A stretch of DNA of 64,000 nt. Origin: Paracoccaceae bacterium (GTDB lineage Bacteria; Pseudomonadota; Alphaproteobacteria; Rhodobacterales; Rhodobacteraceae). A program made the position numbers and the translations under genes. The DNA lies in the NCBI GenBank assembly GCA_020832445.1, contig JAFIEO010000066.1, positions 25,396 through 89,395 on the forward strand, given 5' to 3'. Positions 16,986 to 24,884 of the stretch are shown here, piece by piece (the first letter of the stretch is position 1; each line of letters opens with the position of its first letter). The notes beneath the pieces are model-generated. The model saw nothing but the letters and a program-made list of their open reading frames with translations. It searched no databases and had not been told where the DNA came from.

Positions 16986-18170
16986 TTACAGATCACCCCC
17001 GAAGGCACCAGCGTCTGCCAAGGTTTTGATATCTTGTGCATTCAGGCCAGCGGCCAGCAATATGCTGTCCCTGTCCTGGCCGGGCATCGGGGCAAGGTTT
17101 CGGAATTTTGCAGGCGTTTTGGTCAGTTTGACGGGCGTGCCAATCTGGCGCAGCATGCGCCCTGTGTCGGAACGCGCCGTCACAACCATCCCGCGCGCCA
17201 GATTATGGCTGTCGCTCAGCGCATCCTCAACATCATGCACGGGGGCGAATTGCGTTTGTGCATCATTGAGCAGCGCAAGCCACTGCGCACGGGTGCGCGT
17301 TGAAAAGATATCCTGCAACTCTGCCCGTAGTGCGGGCCATGACGCGACATCATGTTGCAGGGATGCGAATTCGGGCTTGCCCACCGCATCGCAAAAACGC
17401 CGCCAGTAGCGTGGTTCCATATCCGTCGTGACAATGAATTTTCCGTCCTTGGTGCGCCATAACCCCATATCCGCGCGCCGCGTGCCGCGCGGCGGTATGG
17501 TTGACGGGTCCGGATGGCGCGAAAGAACATTGACCAGCAGCGACATGGAACAATCGCTCATGGCGATATCGACATGTTGTCCCTTGCCATCCGCCTGACG
17601 TGCAACCACAGCCGCCAGAATACCAAATGCGGCGTGGGTTCCTGTCACGATATCGGCAACCGGCACCCCCGCGAATGAAGGCGTGTCAGGGTTTTCCCCG
17701 ATCCGCGACAATGCGCCCGACATGGCCAGCGCAACGGGGTCATGGCCGGGCTTGTCGCGGCAAGGTCCGGTTTGCCCGCATAGCGTTACGCTGCAATAGA
17801 TCAGGCGCGGGTTGATTTGCGCCAGCGTGTCATAGTCCAGCCCCAGACTTGCCATGACACCGGGCCGGTAATCTTCGACGATGATATCGGCGTCCAGCAC
17901 CAGCCGCTTGATAAGCGCTTTCGCGTCTGCATTCCCGATATCCAGCTTCAGCGATGCCTTGTTGCGTGACAGGATGTCATTCTGGCGCATCCCGGCGCGC
18001 GCGGTTTCATCCAGCTTATCCCAGCCGAAAACCTTGGCCTGTTTTTCCAACTCTCGCGGGTTTTCAACGCGTGTGACCTCTGCGCCCATGTCGGCCAAAA
18101 GCCATGTGCAATATGGTCCGGGCAACAAGCGGGAAAAATCCAGCACTTTCAGGCCATGCAAGGCAGTCAT
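16986..18170 (-). CDS. Class III CoA-transferase (CaiB/BaiF), catalytic Asp present
   Basis: A 394-aa family III CoA-transferase that moves CoA between acids. The N-terminus reads GLKVLDFSRLLPGPYCTWLLADMGAEV. The catalytic aspartate falls in VPVADIVTGTHAAFG near residue 170, and GKGQHVDIAMSD follows. It overlaps the next upstream CoA-transferase by 4 nt. With three adjacent homologues it may form a heteromeric enzyme. The acid substrate is unknown. Confidence 0.92.
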   Translation of the reverse strand: MTALHGLKVLDFSRLLPGPYCTWLLADMGAEVTRVENPRELEKQAKVFGWDKLDETARAGMRQNDILSRNKASLKLDIGNADAKALIKRLVLDADIIVEDYRPGVMASLGLDYDTLAQINPRLIYCSVTLCGQTGPCRDKPGHDPVALAMSGALSRIGENPDTPSFAGVPVADIVTGTHAAFGILAAVVARQADGKGQHVDIAMSDCSMSLLVNVLSRHPDPSTIPPRGTRRADMGLWRTKDGKFIVTTDMEPRYWRRFCDAVGKPEFASLQHDVASWPALRAELQDIFSTRTRAQWLALLNDAQTQFAPVHDVEDALSDSHNLARGMVVTARSDTGRMLRQIGTPVKLTKTPAKFRNLAPMPGQDRDSILLAAGLNAQDIKTLADAGAFGGDL

Positions 18171-19264
18171 TCCAATGCCCCCCAGCCAGCAAGTTCGTCC
18201 AGCGGACGTTCAGGGGGACAGTTGCGCGCGGGTGCAGGGCCGCCGGCGCCGTGCCCGAACAAGGGTGCGGGCAGCGCTATTGTGCCGGTATCGGTGGTAA
18301 TGGGCACAAACAGACCGCGTTCTGCCAGATGGGCGCTATTGCGTACCTCATCCAGATCATGAATGACCGAAAGCCCCCAGCCCAGCGTCAGCGACCATTC
18401 CCCAAGCTGCGCTTTGGTGTGGCGCGCGAAAAACCCCTCGATAATGGTTTCCCACCGGTCGATCACGTCCTGCGGCATATCCGCAACCAGAATACCCGCC
18501 CAATCCACCTGTGACAGCTCGCCTGCGGCGTCGTGCTGTTCCAGAACCTTCACAACAGCGCGCATCATATTCGGATTGTCGATCATGGACCACGTCACAT
18601 AGCCGTCCGCGCACGGCCAGACCTGCCGCACACCGGATTTGCCACGCACCAACCGGTTGCCGGTACGATTGCCTATGCGTCCGGTCCATTCATACATGAT
18701 GGCTTCGCGGTAATTCGCCAATGTTGTGGCCTGAAGGGCGCTGACATCGACCCGTTGGCCGCACCCTGTGCTGTGGCGCGCATGCAGGGCCATCAAGGCG
18801 CCGGTTGCAACCTGTATCCCTGTCAACGCATAGGCCTGCTCGCCCGGGAAGCGCAAGGGCGGGCGATCAGGGTCGCCGGTGATATGCATCAGACCACTTT
18901 GCGCCATCAACGTCAGGTCCGTCGCCGTATGCCCGCTGCGGGGGCCGCCCGCGCTATAGGGGCGGGCCACAACATGGATCAACCGATCATGACCTTTCAG
19001 CATGGCATCGGGAATAGCCGTGCCGCGCCTGCGATCCTCCAACAGAATATCGGCATCTTTCAAAAGGGGTGCCAGCGCCGAGATATCATCTGGCCAACTG
19101 ACGCGATACTTGCCGTGCCCCCAAGCGATTTCGCGCGCGGTCGTGCGTGGCGCACCCCGCGGCAGGCTGATGACTGTCGCGCCCAGTTCAGCCAGCATGC
19201 GGCCACCCAGATCAATCAGCCCGTCAGCCAGTTCCAGAACGCGAATTCCCTGTAGCTGGCTCAT
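18167..19264 (-). CDS. CaiB/BaiF family protein lacking the catalytic Asp
   Basis: A 365-aa CoA-transferase homologue starting GIRVLELADGLIDLGGRMLAELG. In the motif that normally reads (v/y)xDxxxG, this one has EQAYALTGIQVATG, so the nucleophilic Asp is replaced (Tyr by my alignment). The rest of the fold is intact, including GCGQRVDVS. It overlaps CoA-transferase genes on both sides by 4 nt. The best inference is a non-catalytic partner subunit, as in two-gene class III CoA-transferases such as BbsEF. Confidence 0.85.
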   Translation of the reverse strand: MSQLQGIRVLELADGLIDLGGRMLAELGATVISLPRGAPRTTAREIAWGHGKYRVSWPDDISALAPLLKDADILLEDRRRGTAIPDAMLKGHDRLIHVVARPYSAGGPRSGHTATDLTLMAQSGLMHITGDPDRPPLRFPGEQAYALTGIQVATGALMALHARHSTGCGQRVDVSALQATTLANYREAIMYEWTGRIGNRTGNRLVRGKSGVRQVWPCADGYVTWSMIDNPNMMRAVVKVLEQHDAAGELSQVDWAGILVADMPQDVIDRWETIIEGFFARHTKAQLGEWSLTLGWGLSVIHDLDEVRNSAHLAERGLFVPITTDTGTIALPAPLFGHGAGGPAPARNCPPERPLDELAGWGALE

Positions 19265-20442
19265 GCAATAACCCCCAAGGATTCGAGTTCTTCCAACTGC
19301 GCGGCAGAAACGCCCAGTATGCCGGACAACACGTTTTCATTATCCGCCCCCAGACACGGCGCGGCGCTGACAACCGGCGGGGTCTGCGAAAACGTCATGG
19401 GCGGGGCGGGCATCATGCTTTCGCCCAGAACGGGATGCAGGACAGGAACAAAATGACCCGCTGCGCGCAATTCGGGGTCTTCAAATACATCGCGGCCGTT
19501 CTGAACCGCAGCGGCAGGCACGTCAGATTGTGCAAGCGCAGACAGCAACGCCTCGCGGTCCTGCAAAACCGTAACTTCAGCGATACTGCGGTCCAGAATA
19601 TCCGACTGTGCGACCCGGTCTTGCGCAGTCGCAAGCTGCGGATCGAATGGCATGTGCAGAATTTCGCAAAGGCTGCGCCACTGCGCATCTGTTTCAGCGG
19701 CAATAGCAATCCATTCGTCGCGGCCCTTGCAGGGGTAAACCCCATGCGGCGCGATCACAGGGTCCGCATTTCCGGTTTTTGTCGAATGTGGATCAGCAAA
19801 CAGATCGGCAATAACGTGAACCATGGGTTCAATCTGCGAGATGTCCAGATGCTGGCCCTGTTTCGTGCGGGTGCGGTATTCAAGGGCGGCAAGAATGGCC
19901 ACGGTTGCGAACATCGGGGCCACAACATCGCCATAGGCAAGCGGGGGCATATGCGGGGGGCGGTCGGGCCACCCTGACAGCGCGGCATGGCCGGAATGGG
20001 CTGCGGCAGAATTGCCATATCCCCGAAATCCCGCCATCGGACCAGTGCGCCCTGCGACCGAAACACTGGCCAGAATGATGTCAGGCTTGATCCGGCGCAG
20101 TTCGTCAAACCCCAGTCCGATACGCTCCATATAACCGGGGCCAAAATTTTCGACGACAACATCTGCCCATGCAACCAGTTTTCGCGCCAGATCAACGCCA
20201 CGCGGGTCTGACAGGTTCAGCGTGACGCTTTTCTTCGATGTGTTGGATTGCGCAAAAAAGGCAGAGCCATCATGGTCTTTCGGCCTGCCGGCGAAGGGGG
20301 GCGAGCGACGCCCCAAATCCAGCCTGCGCGCCGATTCAATCTTGATGACCAGCGCGCCATTATCGGCCAGATCCTTGGTCGAGCGCGGACCCGCCCCGAC
20401 CCAACTGAAGTCTGCTATTTTTACGCCATCCAACGCGCGCAT
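19261..20442 (-). CDS. Class III CoA-transferase (CaiB/BaiF)
   Basis: A 393-aa CoA-transferase. The start is ATG 20442 (MRALDGVKIADFSWVG), with GGGGAGGGGG upstream; longer in-frame starts would run into the preceding gene. The catalytic-Asp motif is LAYGDVVAPMFATVAIL near residue 186, with KQGQHLDIS after it. It lies 33 nt downstream of an internal palindromic operator (20475-20489), so it can be transcribed separately from the dehydratase-like genes. Confidence 0.92.
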   Translation of the reverse strand: MRALDGVKIADFSWVGAGPRSTKDLADNGALVIKIESARRLDLGRRSPPFAGRPKDHDGSAFFAQSNTSKKSVTLNLSDPRGVDLARKLVAWADVVVENFGPGYMERIGLGFDELRRIKPDIILASVSVAGRTGPMAGFRGYGNSAAAHSGHAALSGWPDRPPHMPPLAYGDVVAPMFATVAILAALEYRTRTKQGQHLDISQIEPMVHVIADLFADPHSTKTGNADPVIAPHGVYPCKGRDEWIAIAAETDAQWRSLCEILHMPFDPQLATAQDRVAQSDILDRSIAEVTVLQDREALLSALAQSDVPAAAVQNGRDVFEDPELRAAGHFVPVLHPVLGESMMPAPPMTFSQTPPVVSAAPCLGADNENVLSGILGVSAAQLEELESLGVIA

Positions 20443-20473
20443 ATTTCCCCCTCCCCAAATCCGCATAACCAAT

Positions 20474-20490
20474 GGTTCGCTAGGCGAACT
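20474..20490. promoter_or_regulatory. MarR-type operator, site 3 (internal promoter)
   Basis: GTTCGCTAGGCGAAC at 20475-20489 is a perfect 5-bp-arm palindrome with a 5-nt centre. It shares the GTTC-N7-GAAC frame with the two sites flanking marR. On the minus strand a TTGAAC -35-like hexamer lies about 17 nt before it, so the palindrome covers the -10 position of a promoter for the CoA-transferase run. Confidence 0.7.
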
Positions 20491-20503
20491 AACGACTGTG
20501 TGT

Positions 20504-21760
20504 TCAACTGATTGCATCCAGCGCTTCGGCAACATGTGCCTGCATCTGCTCGCGGTTCCAGTCACGGCGGTCCACCATATCGGACCATATCTCGATCACC
20601 TTGATACCGGCGGCTTCAAGGGCACGGCGGGCAAAGCGCGACCCGTAACCCGAAAACCGGTCATGGCGCGGCACCAACATTAGCGCTGCGTCAACACGGT
20701 AGCGCCGCGCCTGTTCGACCAGCCATTCGTTCACCCAAGGCGGTTGGTGCAACTGTTCGTTCATAAGCGAGATGCGCGCCGCCAACGCGCGCAACGGATC
20801 ATCCCCAATGGTCCGAATATACCCGTCAGCGGCAAACGGCAGATACATGGACCACACGAAGACAGCCCCGTGGCTGTCCTCGAATGCAGAATAGAAATCT
20901 GTATCGAACCACAGACCCGCGCCAATCCACATCATGCGGATACGTTCATTCTCGCAAACGGAATGCCCGTCGGAAATGCGGGTCGCAACCTCCTCCCTGA
21001 AGGTGCCGGCATGCTGCAAGGCCCAGTCAGACCCGCGATGCCATTGTGGAACCATGACATTCGGAATCTGTTCTGATATGCGCAAAGGCGCTTGCGGCGC
21101 TTGTGCGATCATGCGGTCTACATCTTCGAATATGGCTTCTTGCTGATTGATTGCGTGCATGTATTGCGCAAACTGGTCATGATCGAATTGCCTGCCGGTC
21201 ATATCTTCCAGTTTGGCGATCAATGTGTGCATTTCCTGAACCATAAGGTCCAGCCGGTCCGAATGATAAAGGTCCTCCCACTTGTCGCGCGCAAGTTCCC
21301 ACCAGCGCGGCGCCGGGTCAGGAACACCGGGTGCACTGAACAGATGCAACGGCGCGCCAGTCGCTTTGGACCAGAGGGAAAACACTTTCTGATGCTCGTC
21401 CGAACTTTGGCGGGCGCACAGAACAGACGGCGTTGGCAGGCCCCCCCAAGGTTGACGCGACGGGTCGCCGTCCAGTTCGGCGATCAGGGGCAGGCTTGAA
21501 TAGCGCGGCAAATGGGCGTGAAACCCCATTTCTGTTGCGCGGTCCAGATAATGTTCTGACAGTTGTTTCGCGGCGATGACCGCCGACCACCATTGGTTGG
21601 TTACAAGCGGCATGCCCATGGCATGGAACAGTTCATGGGGGGTATCGGCATTTACAAAAGCGAATTTCTTGCCGCCGGTAATATCCTTGCGCAGTTGGCT
21701 GACCCATTCGCGCTGAAACAGCATGGCCGCCTTCGTGGCATCTAAGGGCCTATAGCTCAT
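20504..21760 (-). CDS. 2-hydroxyacyl-CoA dehydratase / benzoyl-CoA reductase subunit-like protein A
   Basis: A 418-aa relative of the HgdC/BcrC/HadC family. It shows the (v)PHEL.hAmG segment (DTPHELFHAMGMPLVTNQW, residues about 38-56) and the second-domain motif PSVLCARQSSDEHQKVFSLW near 132. In functional dehydratases three Cys ligate a [4Fe-4S] cluster. Here the VLCAR Cys is kept, but the sites aligned to the first (HAHLPRYSS) and third (VPRHDRF) lack Cys. It overlaps the upstream partner gene by 4 nt. No ATP-dependent activator gene lies in the window. Family assignment is firm enough; activity is uncertain. Confidence 0.75.
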   Translation of the reverse strand: MSYRPLDATKAAMLFQREWVSQLRKDITGGKKFAFVNADTPHELFHAMGMPLVTNQWWSAVIAAKQLSEHYLDRATEMGFHAHLPRYSSLPLIAELDGDPSRQPWGGLPTPSVLCARQSSDEHQKVFSLWSKATGAPLHLFSAPGVPDPAPRWWELARDKWEDLYHSDRLDLMVQEMHTLIAKLEDMTGRQFDHDQFAQYMHAINQQEAIFEDVDRMIAQAPQAPLRISEQIPNVMVPQWHRGSDWALQHAGTFREEVATRISDGHSVCENERIRMMWIGAGLWFDTDFYSAFEDSHGAVFVWSMYLPFAADGYIRTIGDDPLRALAARISLMNEQLHQPPWVNEWLVEQARRYRVDAALMLVPRHDRFSGYGSRFARRALEAAGIKVIEIWSDMVDRRDWNREQMQAHVAEALDAIS

Positions 21761-22875
21761 GTCAGGCCCCGCTGCTGTAATTCGTGCGATAGCGCGGCGC
21801 TTATTGTGTTCAGCGCTGCGGTATCAAGGACGGGGTGAATGAACCCCAGATTGATAAACTGGATGGCGCGCTTGTGCAGATGGGCCGAAATCTGCGGCAC
21901 ATCCCACCCGAATACGTCATCATCGGGATGAAGCTGGCAGATCACAGCATCGCATTGCGCATCTGTCAGGCGGCGCAAAACTGTGTCGGTGTGAATATCC
22001 GGCGGAACTACTCTGGCGCAAGCCGGGTCAGATGCAGCGGCACGCAAGAACGCGTCTGCTGTTGGCTGTTGCGGCAGCGGGACCGGCCACGCAGCGGTCA
22101 TGGGTTGCATATCACAGACAATGGCGCCATGCGCCTCGATCGTGCGGTAAAGGGCGATTTCTGTAACCCCCGATCCGATCAAGCCAAACCGCAAGGCTGC
22201 CCGGGCCGGGCGCGGGGCAGATGGGCGCGCCGCGAATATCAGTTCGGCATGCTGGCGTCCGTCCATTCCGCCGCGCCCCGCAATGCGCCAGGTCAGCGCT
22301 GTGCTGGCAGAAATGCCGGCCCCATTCTGGCCGATATCAGCGTCAAGTGCCGCCAATGCATCTGCACGGGTGCATTCATCCTGCCATGTTGATGCCAACG
22401 CGCTTTCGGTCGGTGCGGATGTATTCAGACTTTGCCATAGTTTCGCCAATTGACGCATATTGAAGTCATGTGCATGGGGGGCATGGACCAAATTCCACAA
22501 AATCAAACGCGGCCCTGCCGGGGCCAGTCCCAGACGCCGGAATTCCAGTACGTATTGGTACGCCACCAATGCGGCCGTGTCATCGCGGCAAAAAATGATC
22601 GCGTGCAGCCCCTGATACCAACCGGTTGCAAAACGGTGCAGAAAACGGCGCACAGTGTGATCGACAAAAGGTTCGATGCATTCCGACACACCCTGCCCTG
22701 CGCAGGCGTCGTCTGTTTCTGGGGTCAGGTGCATGCAGACGGGTTGCAAGCCAGTGGCGCGCAGCAGTGGTTCGGGAAACCCTTCGCCGAATATGCCGAC
22801 CATATCCGCACACACCCCTGTCGCGCGCATGGCATATGCACTATCCAGTATTTTGGCTGCAGATTGTGGCGTCAC
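21757..22875 (-). CDS. 2-hydroxyacyl-CoA dehydratase / benzoyl-CoA reductase subunit-like protein B
   Basis: A 372-aa HgdB/BcrB-type protein with GTG start at 22875 behind AGGGGG. Family features are GEGFPEPLLRATGLQPV (residues 30-46), the ECIEPF...RRFLHRFATGWYQGLHAIIFCRDD block (65-99) and a C-terminal DAVICQLHPDDD. Cys66, Cys96 and the VIC Cys fall where cluster ligands are expected, so it may still bind [4Fe-4S]. It is the first gene of the minus-strand operon, and its promoter is overlapped by a palindromic operator shared with marR. The proposed role is dehydration or reduction of an acyl-CoA made by the neighbouring CoA-transferases. Confidence 0.75.
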   Translation of the reverse strand: MTPQSAAKILDSAYAMRATGVCADMVGIFGEGFPEPLLRATGLQPVCMHLTPETDDACAGQGVSECIEPFVDHTVRRFLHRFATGWYQGLHAIIFCRDDTAALVAYQYVLEFRRLGLAPAGPRLILWNLVHAPHAHDFNMRQLAKLWQSLNTSAPTESALASTWQDECTRADALAALDADIGQNGAGISASTALTWRIAGRGGMDGRQHAELIFAARPSAPRPARAALRFGLIGSGVTEIALYRTIEAHGAIVCDMQPMTAAWPVPLPQQPTADAFLRAAASDPACARVVPPDIHTDTVLRRLTDAQCDAVICQLHPDDDVFGWDVPQISAHLHKRAIQFINLGFIHPVLDTAALNTISAALSHELQQRGLT

Positions 22876-22894
22876 AGCTTACCCCCTGTTATAT

Positions 22895-22911
22895 AGTTCA
22901 TAAAGTGAACT
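22895..22911. promoter_or_regulatory. MarR-type operator, site 1 (divergent promoter)
   Basis: AGTTCATAAAGTGAACT: arms AGTTCA/TGAACT around a short centre. It lies 20 nt upstream of the minus-strand dehydratase-like gene, where a TTGACA -35 (22926-22931, minus) places it over the -10 region. It is 91 nt before marR. Confidence 0.78.
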
Positions 22912-22946
22912 GCATATGGTGCATGTGTCAATCCCTTTTTCGGCCT

Positions 22947-22974
22947 TTGACAGCAATGCGACCCCCAATATAGG
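22947..22974 (+). promoter_or_regulatory. Predicted promoter of marR
   Basis: TTGACA (22947-22952) and TATAGG (22969-22974) are separated by 16 nt, with the start codon 28 nt further on. This is a close sigma-70-like match for a GC-rich genome. The operator at 22895-22911 is upstream of it. Confidence 0.5.
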
Positions 22975-23001
22975 TTGTTCACAAATTCGAAAGAGGACCC
23001 C

Positions 23002-23529
23002 ATGACCGAACAACAGGGCGCCCGGCACCCCCGCGCGGATTCAATTAATCTGGGCCATTTACGCGAGAATTTGCCGTTCCTGTCCCGTACAATCCGGGCT
23101 TTTATCCGCGCCGAGAATTTCGTGCATTTTGGCGATATGAACACCGAACACGGTGAGATAGCGACCCTTAGCCTGATACGCGAAAATCAGGGCATGTCTC
23201 AGAATGAACTGGCGCAGCATGTTGTTTTGAAAAAATCTGCAGTGACAAGTCTGATCAAGAATCTGGAACGGCGTGGTCTGGTCCAGCGGCGCAAAGTATC
23301 CAGTGACCGTCGTTATAATGCGCTGTCGCTTACGGCAGCCGGGATCGCATGGCATGACCAGTTGCTGGAACGGATGGAGGCACAGCATAAAGCCATGCTT
23401 GGACCGTTCAGCGATGCAGAATCGGCGATGCTGTTTCAGTTTCTGAATGACCTTCATGATCATCTGGCAATGCGGTCCGCTGATCGGGATACAGCAGCGC
23501 CCCTTCCCGGCCCGCAAGCAGAGGAGTGA
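23002..23529 (+). CDS. MarR-family transcriptional regulator
   Basis: A 175-aa winged-helix protein. The helix-turn-helix region spans about residues 60-110 (MSQNELAQHVVLKKSAVTSL then the RRGLVQRRKVSSDRRYNALSLT wing). The start is ATG 23002 behind AAGAGGA. It sits between the two oppositely oriented halves of the CoA-transferase/dehydratase cluster, and three matching palindromes lie in their promoters. Members of this family often release DNA on binding an aromatic acid or acyl-CoA, so an acyl-CoA effector is a reasonable guess. Confidence 0.92.
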   Translation: MTEQQGARHPRADSINLGHLRENLPFLSRTIRAFIRAENFVHFGDMNTEHGEIATLSLIRENQGMSQNELAQHVVLKKSAVTSLIKNLERRGLVQRRKVSSDRRYNALSLTAAGIAWHDQLLERMEAQHKAMLGPFSDAESAMLFQFLNDLHDHLAMRSADRDTAAPLPGPQAEE

Positions 23530-23568
23530 TCACACAATAAGCAACCAGCTTGACCTTGGGTGCCATAA

Positions 23569-23585
23569 AGTTCATAAGATGAACT
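23569..23585. promoter_or_regulatory. MarR-type operator, site 2
   Basis: AGTTCATAAGATGAACT is almost identical to site 1 (22895-22911), differing only in the central bases. It ends 21 nt before the plus-strand CoA-transferase ATG. A TTGACC hexamer near 23551 would place it over the -10 element. Confidence 0.78.
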
Positions 23586-23606
23586 GTTTTTAGCTGGAGG
23601 GTCATC

Positions 23607-24782
23607 ATGGGGCAGCCACTTGCCGGTATGCGTATTGCAGATTTTTCGCATGTCATTGCAGGTCCGCTTGCGACGCATTTCTTGCGCTTGATGGGTGCAG
23701 AAGTCATCAAGGTTGAGCCACCGAAAGGCGATGTGCTGCGCAATTACACCCAAAGGCAGGAACTGCGCGGCATGGCAGAAGCCTTTATTGGCGTCAATGC
23801 AGGCAAGAAGTCCCTGGTGCTCGATCTGAAAACCGACTTCGGACAAGAGGCCGCACGTCGATTGATCGCCACCAGCGATGTCATGATTGAAAACTTCCGC
23901 CCCGGCGTCATAGACCGTCTTGGGCTGGGACATACGCGCGTGACGCAAGACAACCCTTCTTTGATCTATTGTTCGGTATCAGGCTATGGACAAAAAGGGC
24001 CGATGCGTGACCATCCCGCCATAGACCAGATTATTCAAAGCGTTTCAGGGCTGATGACGCTTTCGGGGGAAGACAACACGCCCCCAATGCGCATAGGCTT
24101 TCCGTTGGTTGATACCTATAGCGCGCTGATGACCGCTTTTGCTGTTCAGTCTGCCTTGCTGCAACGCGAGCGTGATCCACAAAAACAAGGCCAATACATT
24201 GATATTGCAATGCTGGATGCGTCGCTGGTCATGATGGCGTCGGTTATCTATCCACTGCTGATTTCGGGCACGGAACCTGTCAGAACAGGGAACAGAGGCT
24301 TCTCTCGCGCCCCGACAGCAGATACATTTGCCACGCGGGATCAGCCCATAACCATAGGGGCGGTTCAGCAGAACCAGTTTGAACGATTGTGCGAAGCGCT
24401 GGGTGTGGAACATCTGATCATGGACCCACGGTTCAAAGATTCTGATATGCGGATCGCGCATGATACGGCCTTGCAAACAGAACTGTCGGCAGCTTTTGCA
24501 ACCCGCAGCGCTACAGAATGCGAAGAATTGCTTGCCAAGGCCGGAGTCCCCGCAGGAGTCGTGCGAAATGTGTCCGATGCTTTGGCCTTGGACCAGCTTA
24601 ACGGACGAAACCTGACGCTGGAGGTTCCGACCCCCAACCCGCATGTCCCGTCAGCAACCATCCTGAATGCAGGATTCCTGTTCGCCCATGGCGGACCCGG
24701 ACTTGATGCACCACCGCCCCGCCTGGGCGAGCATTCTGCCGAGATTCTGACTGAACTGGGCATGGACAGTTTCGAAAAATAG
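23607..24782 (+). CDS. Class III CoA-transferase (CaiB/BaiF), separately transcribed
   Basis: A 391-aa enzyme: GMRIADFSHVIAGPLATHFLRLMGAEVIKVE at the N-terminus, catalytic Asp in GFPLVDTYSALMTAF near residue 170, and KQGQYIDIAMLDASL after it. ATG 23607 follows CTGGAGGG. It has its own palindromic operator upstream. It is the only CoA-transferase of the cluster on the plus strand and probably performs a distinct CoA exchange step in the same pathway. Confidence 0.92.
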   Translation: MGQPLAGMRIADFSHVIAGPLATHFLRLMGAEVIKVEPPKGDVLRNYTQRQELRGMAEAFIGVNAGKKSLVLDLKTDFGQEAARRLIATSDVMIENFRPGVIDRLGLGHTRVTQDNPSLIYCSVSGYGQKGPMRDHPAIDQIIQSVSGLMTLSGEDNTPPMRIGFPLVDTYSALMTAFAVQSALLQRERDPQKQGQYIDIAMLDASLVMMASVIYPLLISGTEPVRTGNRGFSRAPTADTFATRDQPITIGAVQQNQFERLCEALGVEHLIMDPRFKDSDMRIAHDTALQTELSAAFATRSATECEELLAKAGVPAGVVRNVSDALALDQLNGRNLTLEVPTPNPHVPSATILNAGFLFAHGGPGLDAPPPRLGEHSAEILTELGMDSFEK

Positions 24783-24884
24783 CTTTCAGCATTCGCCGTT
24801 ACAGCCGCCTATGGCAGTCGGCGATCACCCGGCTTACCCACGGGTGCGCGTAGGGCCGCCCTTATGCATGGTCTGTCCGGTCTT

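Noticed and set aside
24831..24851. CACCCG...CGGGTG stem between the convergent CoA-transferase and opine-dehydrogenase genes, considered as a terminator
   Set aside because: Only six base pairs with a 9-nt loop and no T-run on either strand, so it is too weak to support.
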